Assembly (NCBI GenBank): GCA_017853575.1
Contig: JAFMJI010000001.1
Span: 62,001 to 126,000, forward strand
Reading direction: 5' to 3'
Source of the DNA: Chitinophagaceae bacterium
GTDB taxonomy: Bacteria > Bacteroidota > Bacteroidia > Chitinophagales > Chitinophagaceae
DNA: 64,000 bases
The position numbers were made by a program, and so were the translations under genes. Of the stretch, positions 1 to 9,947 are shown piece by piece. The first letter of the stretch is position 1. Each line of letters starts with the position of its first letter. The notes beneath the pieces are model-generated. The model had not been told where the DNA came from. It was given only the letters and a program-made list of their open reading frames with translations, and did not search any database.

Positions 1-386
1 TCTTTGTTTCCTACACCGCCTACAATTTTTACACTTCCATCTTCAACACAATAAACCATCTTTTTCAAACTTCTGTCATACCAGTCATTTCCCATGATTC
101 CATTGATAGCAGGAACAGATCCGGTATACACGGAGGCATGACCCGCAGCTGTAACTGTTTGAGCATAGGATATATAGGTGTTCTCACAGCTGAACCCATC
201 CCTTAAAATCCTTTTGAAACCATTTTCACCAAAACGATGTTGATACCTGTATAAATAATCCCACCTCATTTGATCCACCATCACACCTACAACCAATTTG
301 GGTGAGGAAGCTGGTTTGGATGATTTCTGGGCATGGGTAAATTGCAATGAACTGGTGAGGCAGATAAGAAGTAGAATCTTTTTCAT
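1..386 (-). CDS. Alkaline phosphatase / type I phosphodiesterase family protein (PafA-like), N-terminal part, runs off the window
   Basis: Reverse complement from ATG at 386 reads MKKILLLICLTSSLQFTHAQKSSKPASSPKLVVGVMVDQMRWDYLYRYQHRFGENGFKRILRDGFSCENTYISYAQTVTAAGHASVYTGSVPAINGIMGNDWYD...; signal peptide, VVDQMRxDYLxR and TxxGHAxxYTG motifs; open to the edge. Confidence 0.85.
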   Translation of the reverse strand, partial: MKKILLLICLTSSLQFTHAQKSSKPASSPKLVVGVMVDQMRWDYLYRYQHRFGENGFKRILRDGFSCENTYISYAQTVTAAGHASVYTGSVPAINGIMGNDWYDRSLKKMVYCVEDGSVKIVGGVGNK

Positions 387-518
387 TCAATTGATTTTGA
401 GCATTCGACAAAGTTAGGGTAATGAAACCCTTTGAAAGATTAGATTTTATGAACATTTCAGCTTACAGGTTAATTCGAAAAATTTTATCTTTGCATAATT
501 AAACCCAATCCCGTCATC

Positions 519-1775
519 ATGGCAGATATTTTCGAAAGACTCATCAAAAACTACGGCCCCATCGGCCAGCACCGTGAAAGAGCCCATGGATATTTTGCAT
601 TTCCAAAATTGGAGGGTGAAATCGGATCCAGAATGAACTTCAGAGGAAAAGAGAAGATTGTTTGGAGCTTGAATAATTACCTCGGACTTGCCAACCATCC
701 AGAAGTGAGAAAAGCGGATGCAGATGCTGGAGCTAAGTACGGTTTGGCTTTGCCCATGGGAGCAAGAATGATGAGTGGCAACTCGAATTTTCATGAGCAA
801 CTTGAAAAGGAATTGGCAGCTTTTGAAATGAAAGAAGATGCCATCCTCCTCAACTTTGGATATCAGGGGATGGTGAGCCTGATCGACGTGCTTTGCTCAA
901 GACATGATGTGATCGTTTATGATGCAGAAAGCCATGCATGTATCATTGATGGATTGAGATTGCATACCGGACATCGCTTTGTATTCAAACACAATGATAT
1001 TGCTGACTGTGAAAAACAACTGCAACGTGCACAGGCCTTGATCGACAAACAAAATGCAGGAGGAATTCTTCTCATCACCGAAGGTGTGTTTGGAATGGCT
1101 GGTGATCAAGGAAAACTCAAAGAAATAGTCGCCCTTAAATCAAAACATAATTTCAGGTTGTTGGTAGATGATGCACATGGATTTGGAACCTTGGGTAAAA
1201 CTGGTGCCGGCGCCGGAGAAGAGCAGGGTGTACAAGAAGAAATCGACTTGTACTTTTCAACATTTGCAAAATCCATGGCTTCAATTGGTGCATTCATTGC
1301 AGGACCAAAGCAAATCATTGATTATATCAGATACAACATCAGAAGTCAGATTTTTGCAAAGTCGCTCCCTATGCCGCTTGTAATTGGAAACCTGAAAAGA
1401 TTGGAGTTGTTGAAAACACAGCCCGCACTCAAAGACAAACTTTGGGAGAATGCACTCAAACTTCAAAATGGACTTAAGCAAAAAGGGTTTGATATTGGCA
1501 AAACCGACTCTGTAGTAACGCCTGTTTATATGAAAGGTGGGGTTGAAGAAGCAACTTCAATGGTTACCGACCTGAGAGAAAATTATAATATCTTCTGTTC
1601 AATTGTTGTATACCCTGTCATTCCAAAAGGTCATATCATATTCAGACTCATCCCAACTGCTGTTCATACAGACGAGGATATCCAATTAACACTAAAAGCG
1701 TTTGAGGAGACCAAGATGAAGTTGGACCAGGGTGCATACAAGAGTGAAGTAATTCCTCAAATGGCTGAAGCATAA
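519..1775 (+). CDS. Alpha-oxoamine synthase family PLP enzyme (serine palmitoyltransferase / 2-amino-3-ketobutyrate CoA ligase-like)
   Basis: 418 aa; NNYLGLANHPEV, GARMMSGN, DDAHGFGTLG and STFAKSMASIGAF (PLP lysine) motifs. Confidence 0.85.
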   Translation: MADIFERLIKNYGPIGQHRERAHGYFAFPKLEGEIGSRMNFRGKEKIVWSLNNYLGLANHPEVRKADADAGAKYGLALPMGARMMSGNSNFHEQLEKELAAFEMKEDAILLNFGYQGMVSLIDVLCSRHDVIVYDAESHACIIDGLRLHTGHRFVFKHNDIADCEKQLQRAQALIDKQNAGGILLITEGVFGMAGDQGKLKEIVALKSKHNFRLLVDDAHGFGTLGKTGAGAGEEQGVQEEIDLYFSTFAKSMASIGAFIAGPKQIIDYIRYNIRSQIFAKSLPMPLVIGNLKRLELLKTQPALKDKLWENALKLQNGLKQKGFDIGKTDSVVTPVYMKGGVEEATSMVTDLRENYNIFCSIVVYPVIPKGHIIFRLIPTAVHTDEDIQLTLKAFEETKMKLDQGAYKSEVIPQMAEA

Positions 1776-1777
1776 CA

Positions 1778-2353
1778 ATGTCTGAAAAAAAGATTGTAAT
1801 CGCCATCACTGGCGCAAGTGGCTCTATTTATGCAAATCTTCTTATTAAGAAGTTAGGCATGATTAAAGAACAATGGAATGAAGTCGCCATCGTATTTTCT
1901 GACAATGCCAAAACTGTTTGGAAAACTGAGTTGGGAAATGAAGATTACAATCAATTGCCTTATCCCATATTCGAGAAAGCAGATTTCAATGCCCCATTTG
2001 CGTCTGGCTCAGGCAGATTTGATACGATGATCATCATTCCTTGCAGTGTAGGAACACTTGGGAGAATTGCTCAGGGTATTTCAAATGATTTAATTACAAG
2101 AGCGGCCGATGTCATCTTAAAAGAAAGGAGAAAGCTCATTTGTGTTTTGAGAGAAACACCATACAACCTTATCCACATAAAGAATATGGAGACCATTACC
2201 ATGGCAGGAGGCATCATTTGCCCTGCGACTCCATCATATTATTCAAATCCAAAAACAATTGAGGAGGCTGCATCCACTGTGGTAGACAGAGTATTAGACC
2301 TTGCAGGATTGAATATCAAAACCTACCGATGGGGAAATAAACCATCATCTTAA
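1778..2353 (+). CDS. ubiX: Flavin prenyltransferase UbiX
   Basis: 191 aa; IAITGASGSIYA, IIPCSVGTLGRIAQG, LRETPYNLIHIKNM. Confidence 0.92.
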   Translation: MSEKKIVIAITGASGSIYANLLIKKLGMIKEQWNEVAIVFSDNAKTVWKTELGNEDYNQLPYPIFEKADFNAPFASGSGRFDTMIIIPCSVGTLGRIAQGISNDLITRAADVILKERRKLICVLRETPYNLIHIKNMETITMAGGIICPATPSYYSNPKTIEEAASTVVDRVLDLAGLNIKTYRWGNKPSS

Positions 2354-3019
2354 ATCAATCACTTCAACCCCTGGATACTTTTTGGGATTGAAGCTGAACG
2401 TGTCATCGGTGATATTTGCAGTGGTATTGATGCTGTTGATCGCATACAGATACCTGTTTCCATTTTTCTCAAAAACCCTTGTGGCCATAATTATATTGGT
2501 GGTTTTGTCCACATCAAGTACAACTTTAAAAAATGGTTTTGTTTTATCAATTGGAGTCAGCTCCACTACTTTATAAGTCTTACCAGCTTTTTTGATATCC
2601 TGTCCCAACACAAACAGAAAATCTTTGTCATAGAAATTGGTAAACAATTTCTGAGGGGTAATTGAGCCAGAACCATTATCAAGTGATGAAACCTGTACTT
2701 CTTTGGCAGAAACATCGTATGTCCATACTGTTGTTCCGTCACAAAAAATTTCTTGGCCGGTAATGGATACGCGATATTTCATGCCCTTCATCATTACATT
2801 GCCTGATTTCACACCTTGAACTTTACCAGCAGCATTTTCAATTTTCAATGCAAAAGAGGCTTTAATCGCTTTGAAGGTTTTGAATTTTGCACTAACGGCA
2901 TCCAATACTTTCTTTGCTTCAGGATCACTTTTGCCCATTCCTTTTGGAGCCTGTGCGTTCGATTGATATGAGGATATTAGAAGAACTACTAAAAAGAAAA
3001 GCCGTCTGGTTAAAAGCAT
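2345..3019 (-). CDS. lolA: LolA-like outer membrane lipoprotein carrier protein
   Basis: 224 aa, signal peptide; FKTFKAIKASFALKIENAAGK...GNVMMKGMKYRV...LTPIDKTKPFFKVVLDVDKTT. Confidence 0.8.
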   Translation of the reverse strand: MLLTRRLFFLVVLLISSYQSNAQAPKGMGKSDPEAKKVLDAVSAKFKTFKAIKASFALKIENAAGKVQGVKSGNVMMKGMKYRVSITGQEIFCDGTTVWTYDVSAKEVQVSSLDNGSGSITPQKLFTNFYDKDFLFVLGQDIKKAGKTYKVVELTPIDKTKPFFKVVLDVDKTTNIIMATRVFEKNGNRYLYAINSINTTANITDDTFSFNPKKYPGVEVIDLR

Positions 3020-3050
3020 GATGATAAACTTAAGTTTTGCAAAGAAAAGA

Positions 3051-5531
3051 CTATTCCATTGATTTTAAAAACTGGTCGAGTTCATATTCAGTTTTGAAGA
3101 GCACTTCACGCACTTTGCTTCCTTTGCTAGGACCAACTATTCCAGCAGCCTCAAGCTGATCCATCAATCGTCCTGCACGATTGTAACCCAACTTTAATCT
3201 CCTTTGTATCAATGATGTAGAACCCATTTGGCTCTGAACGATCAATGTTGCTGCTTCGTTAAAAAGTGGATCTTTACTTAATAAATCCAAATCACGGTCT
3301 TCGCTATCTTTTTCATCCACCACTTCAGGCAACTCAAATGCTGAAGGATATCCCTTTTGATCACCAATGAATTCAACAACTTTTTCTACTTCAGGCGTAT
3401 CCACAAATACACATTGCACCCTCGTCACTTCTCCTTGATAAGAAACCAGCATATCTCCCCTTCCTATCAACTGTTCTGCACCGCCTACATCCAGAATGGT
3501 TCTGCTATCAACTTTGGATGAAACTTTAAATGCAATACGTGCTGGAAAATTTGCCTTGATTGTTCCGGTGATAATATTTACAGATGGGCGTTGTGTGGCA
3601 ACAATGAGATGAATACCAATGGCCCTTGCCAATTGTGCCAAACGGGCTATGGGAGTTTCAATCTCCTTTCCTGCAGTCATTATAAGATCTGCAAACTCGT
3701 CGATTACCAAAACAATAAACGGCAAAAACTTATGACCTTTTTCAGGATTTAATTTTCTTCCTATGAATTTTTCATTGTATTCACGGATATTTCTGCATCC
3801 GGCGTCTTTCAACAAATCATACCGCTCATCCATTTCAATACAAAGCGCATTTAGCGTGTTTACTACTTTTCTTGTATCAGTTATGATTGCGTCTTCTTCA
3901 CCCGGAAGTTTTGCTAGAAAATGTTTTTCTATGATGCGGTATAAACTTAGTTCAACCTTCTTAGGATCAACCAAAACAAACTTCAATTGAGAAGGATGCT
4001 TTTTATACAAAAGAGATACCAGAATTGCATTTAAACCAACAGATTTTCCTTGTCCAGTTGCACCCGCCATCAGCAAGTGTGGCATGGTAGCCAAATCGAC
4101 AATAAAATTTTCATTATCGATTTTCTTTCCCAATGCAATGGGTAAGGCAAAATCATTTTTTTGAAATTTCTCCGAACCCAACAATGACCTCATTCCAACT
4201 ACACTCTTTTTTACATTGGGAACTTCTATACCAATGGTGCCTTTTCCAGGAATTGGTGCAATGATGCGAATTCCAAGGGCAGACAAACTCAATGCAATAT
4301 CATCTTCCAAGTTTTTTATTCGGGAGATTCTCACACCAGCAGCAGGAATAATTTCGTACAATGTAACCGTTGGTCCTACTGTAGCAAATATTTTTTGAAT
4401 CTCTATGTCATAATCCTGAAGGGTCTTCATGATCTGACTTTTATTGGCTTCCAGCTCCTGTTGGTCCATTACAATTTTTTCACCTGAATGCTGTGCAAGC
4501 AATTCAAGAGAGGGATATTTATACCCTTTCAAATCAGCAATAGGATCATAATTGGGAGATGCCAACACCGTTGCAGCTGTTTTTACAACTGGTTCTTCGA
4601 CAGGCGTCGCCTTAATTTCTAGAGGAAGATCATCACTGCTTGTTTCGGATGATGAATCAGCAGGCTGAATAACTTCCTCCTTTACAATTGAATCATGCAA
4701 CTCTACTATATCAGATACTGGTTCTGTGATCACATTCAACGGACCCAGCAAGGGGTCTGCAAGGGGCTTTAGCTGAAAATGATGTGAAGACTCGTCTAAT
4801 CGATTTCCCTCTGTTAAATCAAGTCGTGGCTGAACTTCCTCTGGAACCGCATTTACTTCTCCTGCTGTTCCAGACAAAGGAATGTCTTGTAAATCAGATG
4901 ATGATTTTGCTGAAAATACAGGCCATTTGAAAATTGGATTAAACCTCCAAATGACATAAGAGAATATTGACAAAGAAATCAGTGCAAATGTTCCGGCCCA
5001 TCCAATGACCGCTTTTAACCAACCTGAAACAAATTTCCCAAAGGCACCCCCCCAGTTAAATGCAGATGCAGGTGTAAAAAAAGACGCACTTACACTTAAC
5101 ACAAGCAACCCCAACATCAGGTAACGTATGTTTCTGACCAAAGAAAATACTGATTTATCGAAAAGAAGGTTTACGCCTGTCACAAAAAACAAAGAACAAA
5201 ACAAAAATGATGCAATTCCAAACCCGTATTCAAAAAATACAAACGCAACATATGCACCAAAGCTTCCGAGCAGATTATTGATCTCTAAATCGTTGGGACG
5301 AAGAATCTTCGAACCCATGTCGCGAATTTTATCCTGATCTTCCGTCCAGGTAAACAAATAAGAAGTAAAGGATACAAATAAAAAGAAACATATAAAAAGC
5401 AGTGCCGAACCGATAATTTTATGGGTTCTCTCATCTCGAACAAGTGATTTGACTTCGATCACTTCTTCCTTGTCATCAACCAAATTTTCAGCTTCTGTTT
5501 CCGCCTTGGTTGATTTTAATCGATTGGCCAT
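3051..5531 (-). CDS. ftsK: DNA translocase FtsK/SpoIIIE family
   Basis: 826 aa; N-terminal TM segments, acidic linker, HLLMAGATGQGKSVGLNAI Walker A, LVIDEFADLI, C-terminal gamma winged helix. Confidence 0.95.
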   Translation of the reverse strand: MANRLKSTKAETEAENLVDDKEEVIEVKSLVRDERTHKIIGSALLFICFFLFVSFTSYLFTWTEDQDKIRDMGSKILRPNDLEINNLLGSFGAYVAFVFFEYGFGIASFLFCSLFFVTGVNLLFDKSVFSLVRNIRYLMLGLLVLSVSASFFTPASAFNWGGAFGKFVSGWLKAVIGWAGTFALISLSIFSYVIWRFNPIFKWPVFSAKSSSDLQDIPLSGTAGEVNAVPEEVQPRLDLTEGNRLDESSHHFQLKPLADPLLGPLNVITEPVSDIVELHDSIVKEEVIQPADSSSETSSDDLPLEIKATPVEEPVVKTAATVLASPNYDPIADLKGYKYPSLELLAQHSGEKIVMDQQELEANKSQIMKTLQDYDIEIQKIFATVGPTVTLYEIIPAAGVRISRIKNLEDDIALSLSALGIRIIAPIPGKGTIGIEVPNVKKSVVGMRSLLGSEKFQKNDFALPIALGKKIDNENFIVDLATMPHLLMAGATGQGKSVGLNAILVSLLYKKHPSQLKFVLVDPKKVELSLYRIIEKHFLAKLPGEEDAIITDTRKVVNTLNALCIEMDERYDLLKDAGCRNIREYNEKFIGRKLNPEKGHKFLPFIVLVIDEFADLIMTAGKEIETPIARLAQLARAIGIHLIVATQRPSVNIITGTIKANFPARIAFKVSSKVDSRTILDVGGAEQLIGRGDMLVSYQGEVTRVQCVFVDTPEVEKVVEFIGDQKGYPSAFELPEVVDEKDSEDRDLDLLSKDPLFNEAATLIVQSQMGSTSLIQRRLKLGYNRAGRLMDQLEAAGIVGPSKGSKVREVLFKTEYELDQFLKSME

Positions 5532-5580
5532 TAATAGGTGTCGGTTTTGGATATGTAATTATGGATAAAAATACATCAAT

Positions 5581-5967
5581 TTATTTCCTCAGGAAAGTCC
5601 ATGCCAAACTAATCCATCCTAAAATCATTAACAGTCCACCCAACGGTGTGATCAGCGCAATAGCAGGAGGAAAATCAATTTTCATCAATTTCAAATAAGT
5701 CAACAGGTAGAGAGAACCTGAAAAACAAATTATTCCAGCGGAAAAGAACCTCCAGACATTTAATAACATTCCCTTCTGATGTTGTGTGTATATGAGTCCA
5801 ACGATTAAGATTGCCAATCCATGAGTCAACTGGTAATGCACAGCAGTTTGAAATGACTGTAAAGATTCTGGTGATAGCAAAGCTTTCAAAGCATGTGCGC
5901 CAAATGCACCTAGTATAACTGCAACTCCGCAATAAAAGGAGCCAATGATAAAAATTCTTTTATTCAT
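5581..5967 (-). CDS. DUF423 family membrane protein
   Basis: 128 aa; GVILGAFGAHALK, YQLTHGLAIL, GIICFSGSLYLL, TPLGGLLMILGW. Confidence 0.85.
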   Translation of the reverse strand: MNKRIFIIGSFYCGVAVILGAFGAHALKALLSPESLQSFQTAVHYQLTHGLAILIVGLIYTQHQKGMLLNVWRFFSAGIICFSGSLYLLTYLKLMKIDFPPAIALITPLGGLLMILGWISLAWTFLRK

Positions 5968-6484
5968 TTTTCAATTTTTTTTCAATCAAATCAATAAAGC
6001 ATTCACTGTTGTTAATATGCAGCGTTGCTTTACTATAAAATGATACTCTCTCTGCCAGTTTGGATGTGATGAATTTTTCCAATTCATCTTCAGACATCCC
6101 GGCAATGAGCGGCCTATGATCTTGCCCTTTTTTTAATCGATCTACCAACATTTCAATAGCAGGATTCATCCAAACTGTAAAACCGTGTTGATTCATGAAA
6201 TCCATATTGTCATGGTAACAAGGCGTTCCGCCACCGCAAGAGACTACAGCATTAACACTACTAATATCAATCGAATATTTTTTCACAAATGCCCGCAGTG
6301 CACTTGCTTCCATTTTTCTGAATTCAACCTCTCCTTCTTCTGCAAACAAGTTTGAAATTGATTTTTTCTCTGCTTTTTCTATTTCTTCATCCAGATCAAT
6401 AAATGGCACACCCAAATGAACGGCAATTTTTTTACCGCAGTACGACTTTCCAGATCCCATGAAACCCAACAGAAAAATTAGCAT
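5960..6484 (-). CDS. aroK: Shikimate kinase
   Basis: 174 aa; FLLGFMGSGKSYCGKKIA P-loop, PFIDLDEEIE, SCGGGTPCY, RPLIAG. Confidence 0.92.
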   Translation of the reverse strand: MLIFLLGFMGSGKSYCGKKIAVHLGVPFIDLDEEIEKAEKKSISNLFAEEGEVEFRKMEASALRAFVKKYSIDISSVNAVVSCGGGTPCYHDNMDFMNQHGFTVWMNPAIEMLVDRLKKGQDHRPLIAGMSEDELEKFITSKLAERVSFYSKATLHINNSECFIDLIEKKLKNE

Positions 6485-6505
6485 TGTAACAAGTATGACA
6501 CAAAT

Positions 6506-6889
6506 TTACTGAACTTCAAACCAAACTGGTTTGGAGTCATTGTATGAACCATTATAATTGATGAACAATTCTTCTCCATGTTTGATGTCCGTGACAGTTT
6601 TAATTGTCATCATTTCGTTTTCAAAATCCATTTCGTATTCACAATTTGCCAAATAGGCATGGTTATAGATAGAAATATAACCCAAGCCAACACAACACTG
6701 CAACAACTCACCGCCCCACTCAAAAATATAATCATGTAATCTGGTTTGATCTAGATGCCCTCTGTCTTTTTGTTCCATCACAATAACAGGTGAAATTTCA
6801 ATGGTAGTTCCTGCAGGTATATCTGCTGTTGCGAAAACACCCCTTCCCCTGCTATCAGTGGGCAAAATCATCAAATACGGTTGTACCAT
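6506..6889 (-). CDS. Compact stand-alone SET-domain protein (putative protein-lysine methyltransferase)
   Basis: 127 aa; SRGRGVFATADIPAGTTIE, YNHAYLANCEYE, GEELFINYN SET core motifs. Confidence 0.8.
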   Translation of the reverse strand: MVQPYLMILPTDSRGRGVFATADIPAGTTIEISPVIVMEQKDRGHLDQTRLHDYIFEWGGELLQCCVGLGYISIYNHAYLANCEYEMDFENEMMTIKTVTDIKHGEELFINYNGSYNDSKPVWFEVQ

Positions 6890-6946
6890 AACTTAATATT
6901 GTAGGCTAGAAAACTATGATTAATTTTGCAATAATCAGCCATACAG

Positions 6947-8338
6947 ATGATTCAATTCGATCAGGATATGACCCTTCAGGAACAGTTTGAATTCTTCCAA
7001 AAAGAAGAAAACAGGATTGATTTGCCTGAATTTCTCAATGAATTGAACATCAGCGATGTTGCACAGCTGATAGAAGAACATTGGGAACAGGCCACTGAAA
7101 TCATTGGTCATTTATCCATGCATAGAGCAGCAAGTACTTTCAAGATTCTTGAACTAAGCATACAGAAAGATATTATCAAGGATCTTCAACCCCTCAAAAC
7201 TGCAGCGCTTTTGAATGAATTGCCTGCAGACGACCGTACAGCCTTTTTGGAGGAACTCCCTACAAAAGTTGTTAGAGAACTGATCAAATTACTAAACCCT
7301 GAAGAGCGAAAAATTACCCTCTCATTGCTTGGTTATCCTGAAGACAGCGTTGGAAGATTGATGACGCCAGATTACATAGCCGTTCAATCTGATTGGACCA
7401 TTGCAGAGGTGTTAGATCATATCAGGGAAGTTGGAAAAGATTCAGAAACAATTGATGTTATATATGTAGTCAACGATCAAGGTGAATTGGTGGATGACGT
7501 CAGAATCAGAGAATTTTTACTCTCACCTCAAGATCGTCTTGTCAGTGAATTAACTGATGGTCGATATATAGAATTGAACGTATATGATGATCAGGAAATG
7601 GCGAACCAGGTTTTCAAAATGAATAACCGTGTGGCTTTGCCAGTAGTGGATAACAACAATATATTGGTGGGAATTGTAACCATTGACGATATCCTTTGGG
7701 TAGCCAATGAGGAATTCAGTGAAGACATGCAGAAAATGGGGGGTACTGAAGCGTTGGATGAGCCCTATCTTGAAATTTCCATCTTCAAACTTTTCAAAAA
7801 AAGGATTGGATGGCTGATTGTTTTGTTCATCGGAGAGATGCTCACCGCCACTGCCATGGCAACATATGAAATGGCTTTAGATAAGGCATTGGTTTTATCC
7901 ATCTTTATTCCGCTTATTATTTCAAGCGGAGGAAATACAGGCTCTCAAGCTTCTTCCTTGATCATTCAAGCATTGACTGTAGGCGAAGTAACCATCAAAG
8001 ATTGGTGGAACGTGATGCGCAGAGAAATTATTTCCGGAATTCTTTTGGGAGCTGTACTTGGTTTGATCGGATTTTTCAGGGTCATTCTATGGTCACAAAT
8101 TTTTCCAGCAGTTTATGGTCCTCACTATATACTTGTTGCGGTAGTAGTGGGCATATCCCTTATTGGAGTTGTTCTGTTTGGAACCATCACGGGTTCTATG
8201 CTACCCATTGCATTAAAGAAATTAGGAGCTGACCCTGCCGTATCTTCTGCCCCATTCGTTGCAACACTCGTAGACGTAACAGGAGTTGTGATTTATTTCA
8301 ACTGTGCATATTTCTTCTTGAAGGGGACAATGCTTTAA
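6947..8338 (+). CDS. mgtE: Magnesium transporter MgtE
   Basis: 463 aa; MgtE N domain, CBS pair, GGNTGSQASSLIIQALTVGEV. Confidence 0.95.
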   Translation: MIQFDQDMTLQEQFEFFQKEENRIDLPEFLNELNISDVAQLIEEHWEQATEIIGHLSMHRAASTFKILELSIQKDIIKDLQPLKTAALLNELPADDRTAFLEELPTKVVRELIKLLNPEERKITLSLLGYPEDSVGRLMTPDYIAVQSDWTIAEVLDHIREVGKDSETIDVIYVVNDQGELVDDVRIREFLLSPQDRLVSELTDGRYIELNVYDDQEMANQVFKMNNRVALPVVDNNNILVGIVTIDDILWVANEEFSEDMQKMGGTEALDEPYLEISIFKLFKKRIGWLIVLFIGEMLTATAMATYEMALDKALVLSIFIPLIISSGGNTGSQASSLIIQALTVGEVTIKDWWNVMRREIISGILLGAVLGLIGFFRVILWSQIFPAVYGPHYILVAVVVGISLIGVVLFGTITGSMLPIALKKLGADPAVSSAPFVATLVDVTGVVIYFNCAYFFLKGTML

Positions 8339-8357
8339 TCAAAAAACAACTATTTCA

Positions 8358-8834
8358 ATGAAAAGGCCCTGGAATAGGACTGATTTACCTGTATACAGCA
8401 TCAGTTCTAAAAATAAGAGTGAATTCAATTTGAATATCTGCACGTATGTATCTGGCGCAAGTATGTCGCCAAAAAGAATGACAGTTGCGATTTACAAAGG
8501 CACCAAGACGTTGGAACTTGCACAAAAAGAAAAATCGATTGTACTACAATTGCTTTCAAACAAACAAATCAACCTCGTCAAAACCCTTGGATTCAAGACA
8601 GGCTATGAATATGATAAAATTGCATACCTCGAGAAGAAAGGAATGATTAAAGAGTGGATGAATTTTAAAATTCTGAAAGATGCACTCGCCTACATTCATC
8701 TCCATCAAATAGAAGAATTGGATGCTGGAGACCACATATTGTTTCTTTGTGATGTAGTCGGATTCTATAATAACCTTGATGCGAAAGAATTAACTTTGAA
8801 TCAACTCAGGATGAAAAAAATCATTCGAGGTTAA
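8358..8834 (+). CDS. Flavin reductase-like domain protein
   Basis: 158 aa; YVSGASMSPKRMTVAIYKGTKTLELA...LVKTLGFKTGYEYDK. Confidence 0.65.
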   Translation: MKRPWNRTDLPVYSISSKNKSEFNLNICTYVSGASMSPKRMTVAIYKGTKTLELAQKEKSIVLQLLSNKQINLVKTLGFKTGYEYDKIAYLEKKGMIKEWMNFKILKDALAYIHLHQIEELDAGDHILFLCDVVGFYNNLDAKELTLNQLRMKKIIRG

Positions 8835-8840
8835 CAGACC

Positions 8841-9938
8841 ATGAAAATTTCTTCCATATTCATTGCAAGACTCACCATTCCAATGGAACCTTTTGTGATT
8901 GCAACTGAGACCTGTTACGAGGCGCAAAATATTTATATTAAAATTCAGACTGACAAAGGAATATATGGAGTGGGAGAATGTAGCGCATTCCCCATGCTGG
9001 TTGGGGAAACCCAGGACTCATGTTTTTATGTTGGGCAAGATCTGGCAAAAATCATCAAAGGTAAAAATCCACTTGAGATAGAAAATAGACTCAAAGAGTT
9101 TGATGAATACATTGCATTTAATTCAACTATAAAAAGTGCATTTGACATGGCACTTTATGATATCGCCGCAAAAGAAAAAAATCTTCCTCTATACAAATAT
9201 CTCGGTGGTGATAAAAAAGTTATTCAAACAGATTTGACAATTGGCATTGATACACCTCAACAAATGGCTGAAAAAGCAAAACGCTTTATTGCCGATAGTG
9301 TAACCATTATAAAGATAAAACTGGGTAAGAATGGAGAAGAAGATGTCGAACGAGTAAGATTAATCAGAGAAGCGGTTGGATCTAACATCAGATTAAGAGT
9401 AGATGCAAATCAGGGATGGGACTTTCCGACAGCCGTAAAAACCCTTAAAGCAATAGAACAGTATGACATTGATTTCTGTGAGCAACCAATGCACCATCGG
9501 TTGGATGAATTGCTTCCTACACTTAGGAAAGAAGTAAAAATTCCCATCATGGCAGATGAGAGTGTTTTTGATCACTACGATGCTGAGCGACTCATCAAAT
9601 CTAACAGTTGTGACTATATCAACATTAAACTAGCAAAATCTGGTGGCATTACAGAAGCAATCAGAATTGCAGATACTGCCAAAAAGTATAATATGCCATG
9701 CATGCTGGGAGGGATGGTAGAAAGCAGGTTGGCATTGACAGCCAAGGTACATCTTGCCATGGCACATGAGAATATTAAATTTTATGATCTAGATACATGT
9801 TTGTTGGGACATTTAGAAGATCCTGTTACAAGCGGCGCCAGATATAACAATTATTTCCTGGAACTTCCGGATGTACCAGGAATTGGAGCAGATATTTCAG
9901 AAAATTTTCTTCAACGTATGGAATCAATAACCCTTTAA
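8841..9938 (+). CDS. Enolase-superfamily dipeptide epimerase / mandelate racemase-muconate lactonizing family
   Basis: 365 aa; IIKIKLG, RVDANQGWD, FCEQP, IMADES, NIKLAKSGG, MLGGMVESRL. Confidence 0.88.
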   Translation: MKISSIFIARLTIPMEPFVIATETCYEAQNIYIKIQTDKGIYGVGECSAFPMLVGETQDSCFYVGQDLAKIIKGKNPLEIENRLKEFDEYIAFNSTIKSAFDMALYDIAAKEKNLPLYKYLGGDKKVIQTDLTIGIDTPQQMAEKAKRFIADSVTIIKIKLGKNGEEDVERVRLIREAVGSNIRLRVDANQGWDFPTAVKTLKAIEQYDIDFCEQPMHHRLDELLPTLRKEVKIPIMADESVFDHYDAERLIKSNSCDYINIKLAKSGGITEAIRIADTAKKYNMPCMLGGMVESRLALTAKVHLAMAHENIKFYDLDTCLLGHLEDPVTSGARYNNYFLELPDVPGIGADISENFLQRMESITL

Positions 9939-9947
9939 CTTTGCAAC

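Noticed and set aside
447-800. 117-aa minus-strand ORF
   Set aside because: Antisense to the alpha-oxoamine synthase gene and its promoter region
6890-6946. Magnesium riboswitch upstream of mgtE
   Set aside because: Only 57 bp between the divergent SET gene and mgtE, with a TAATTTTG box inside; no space for an M-box
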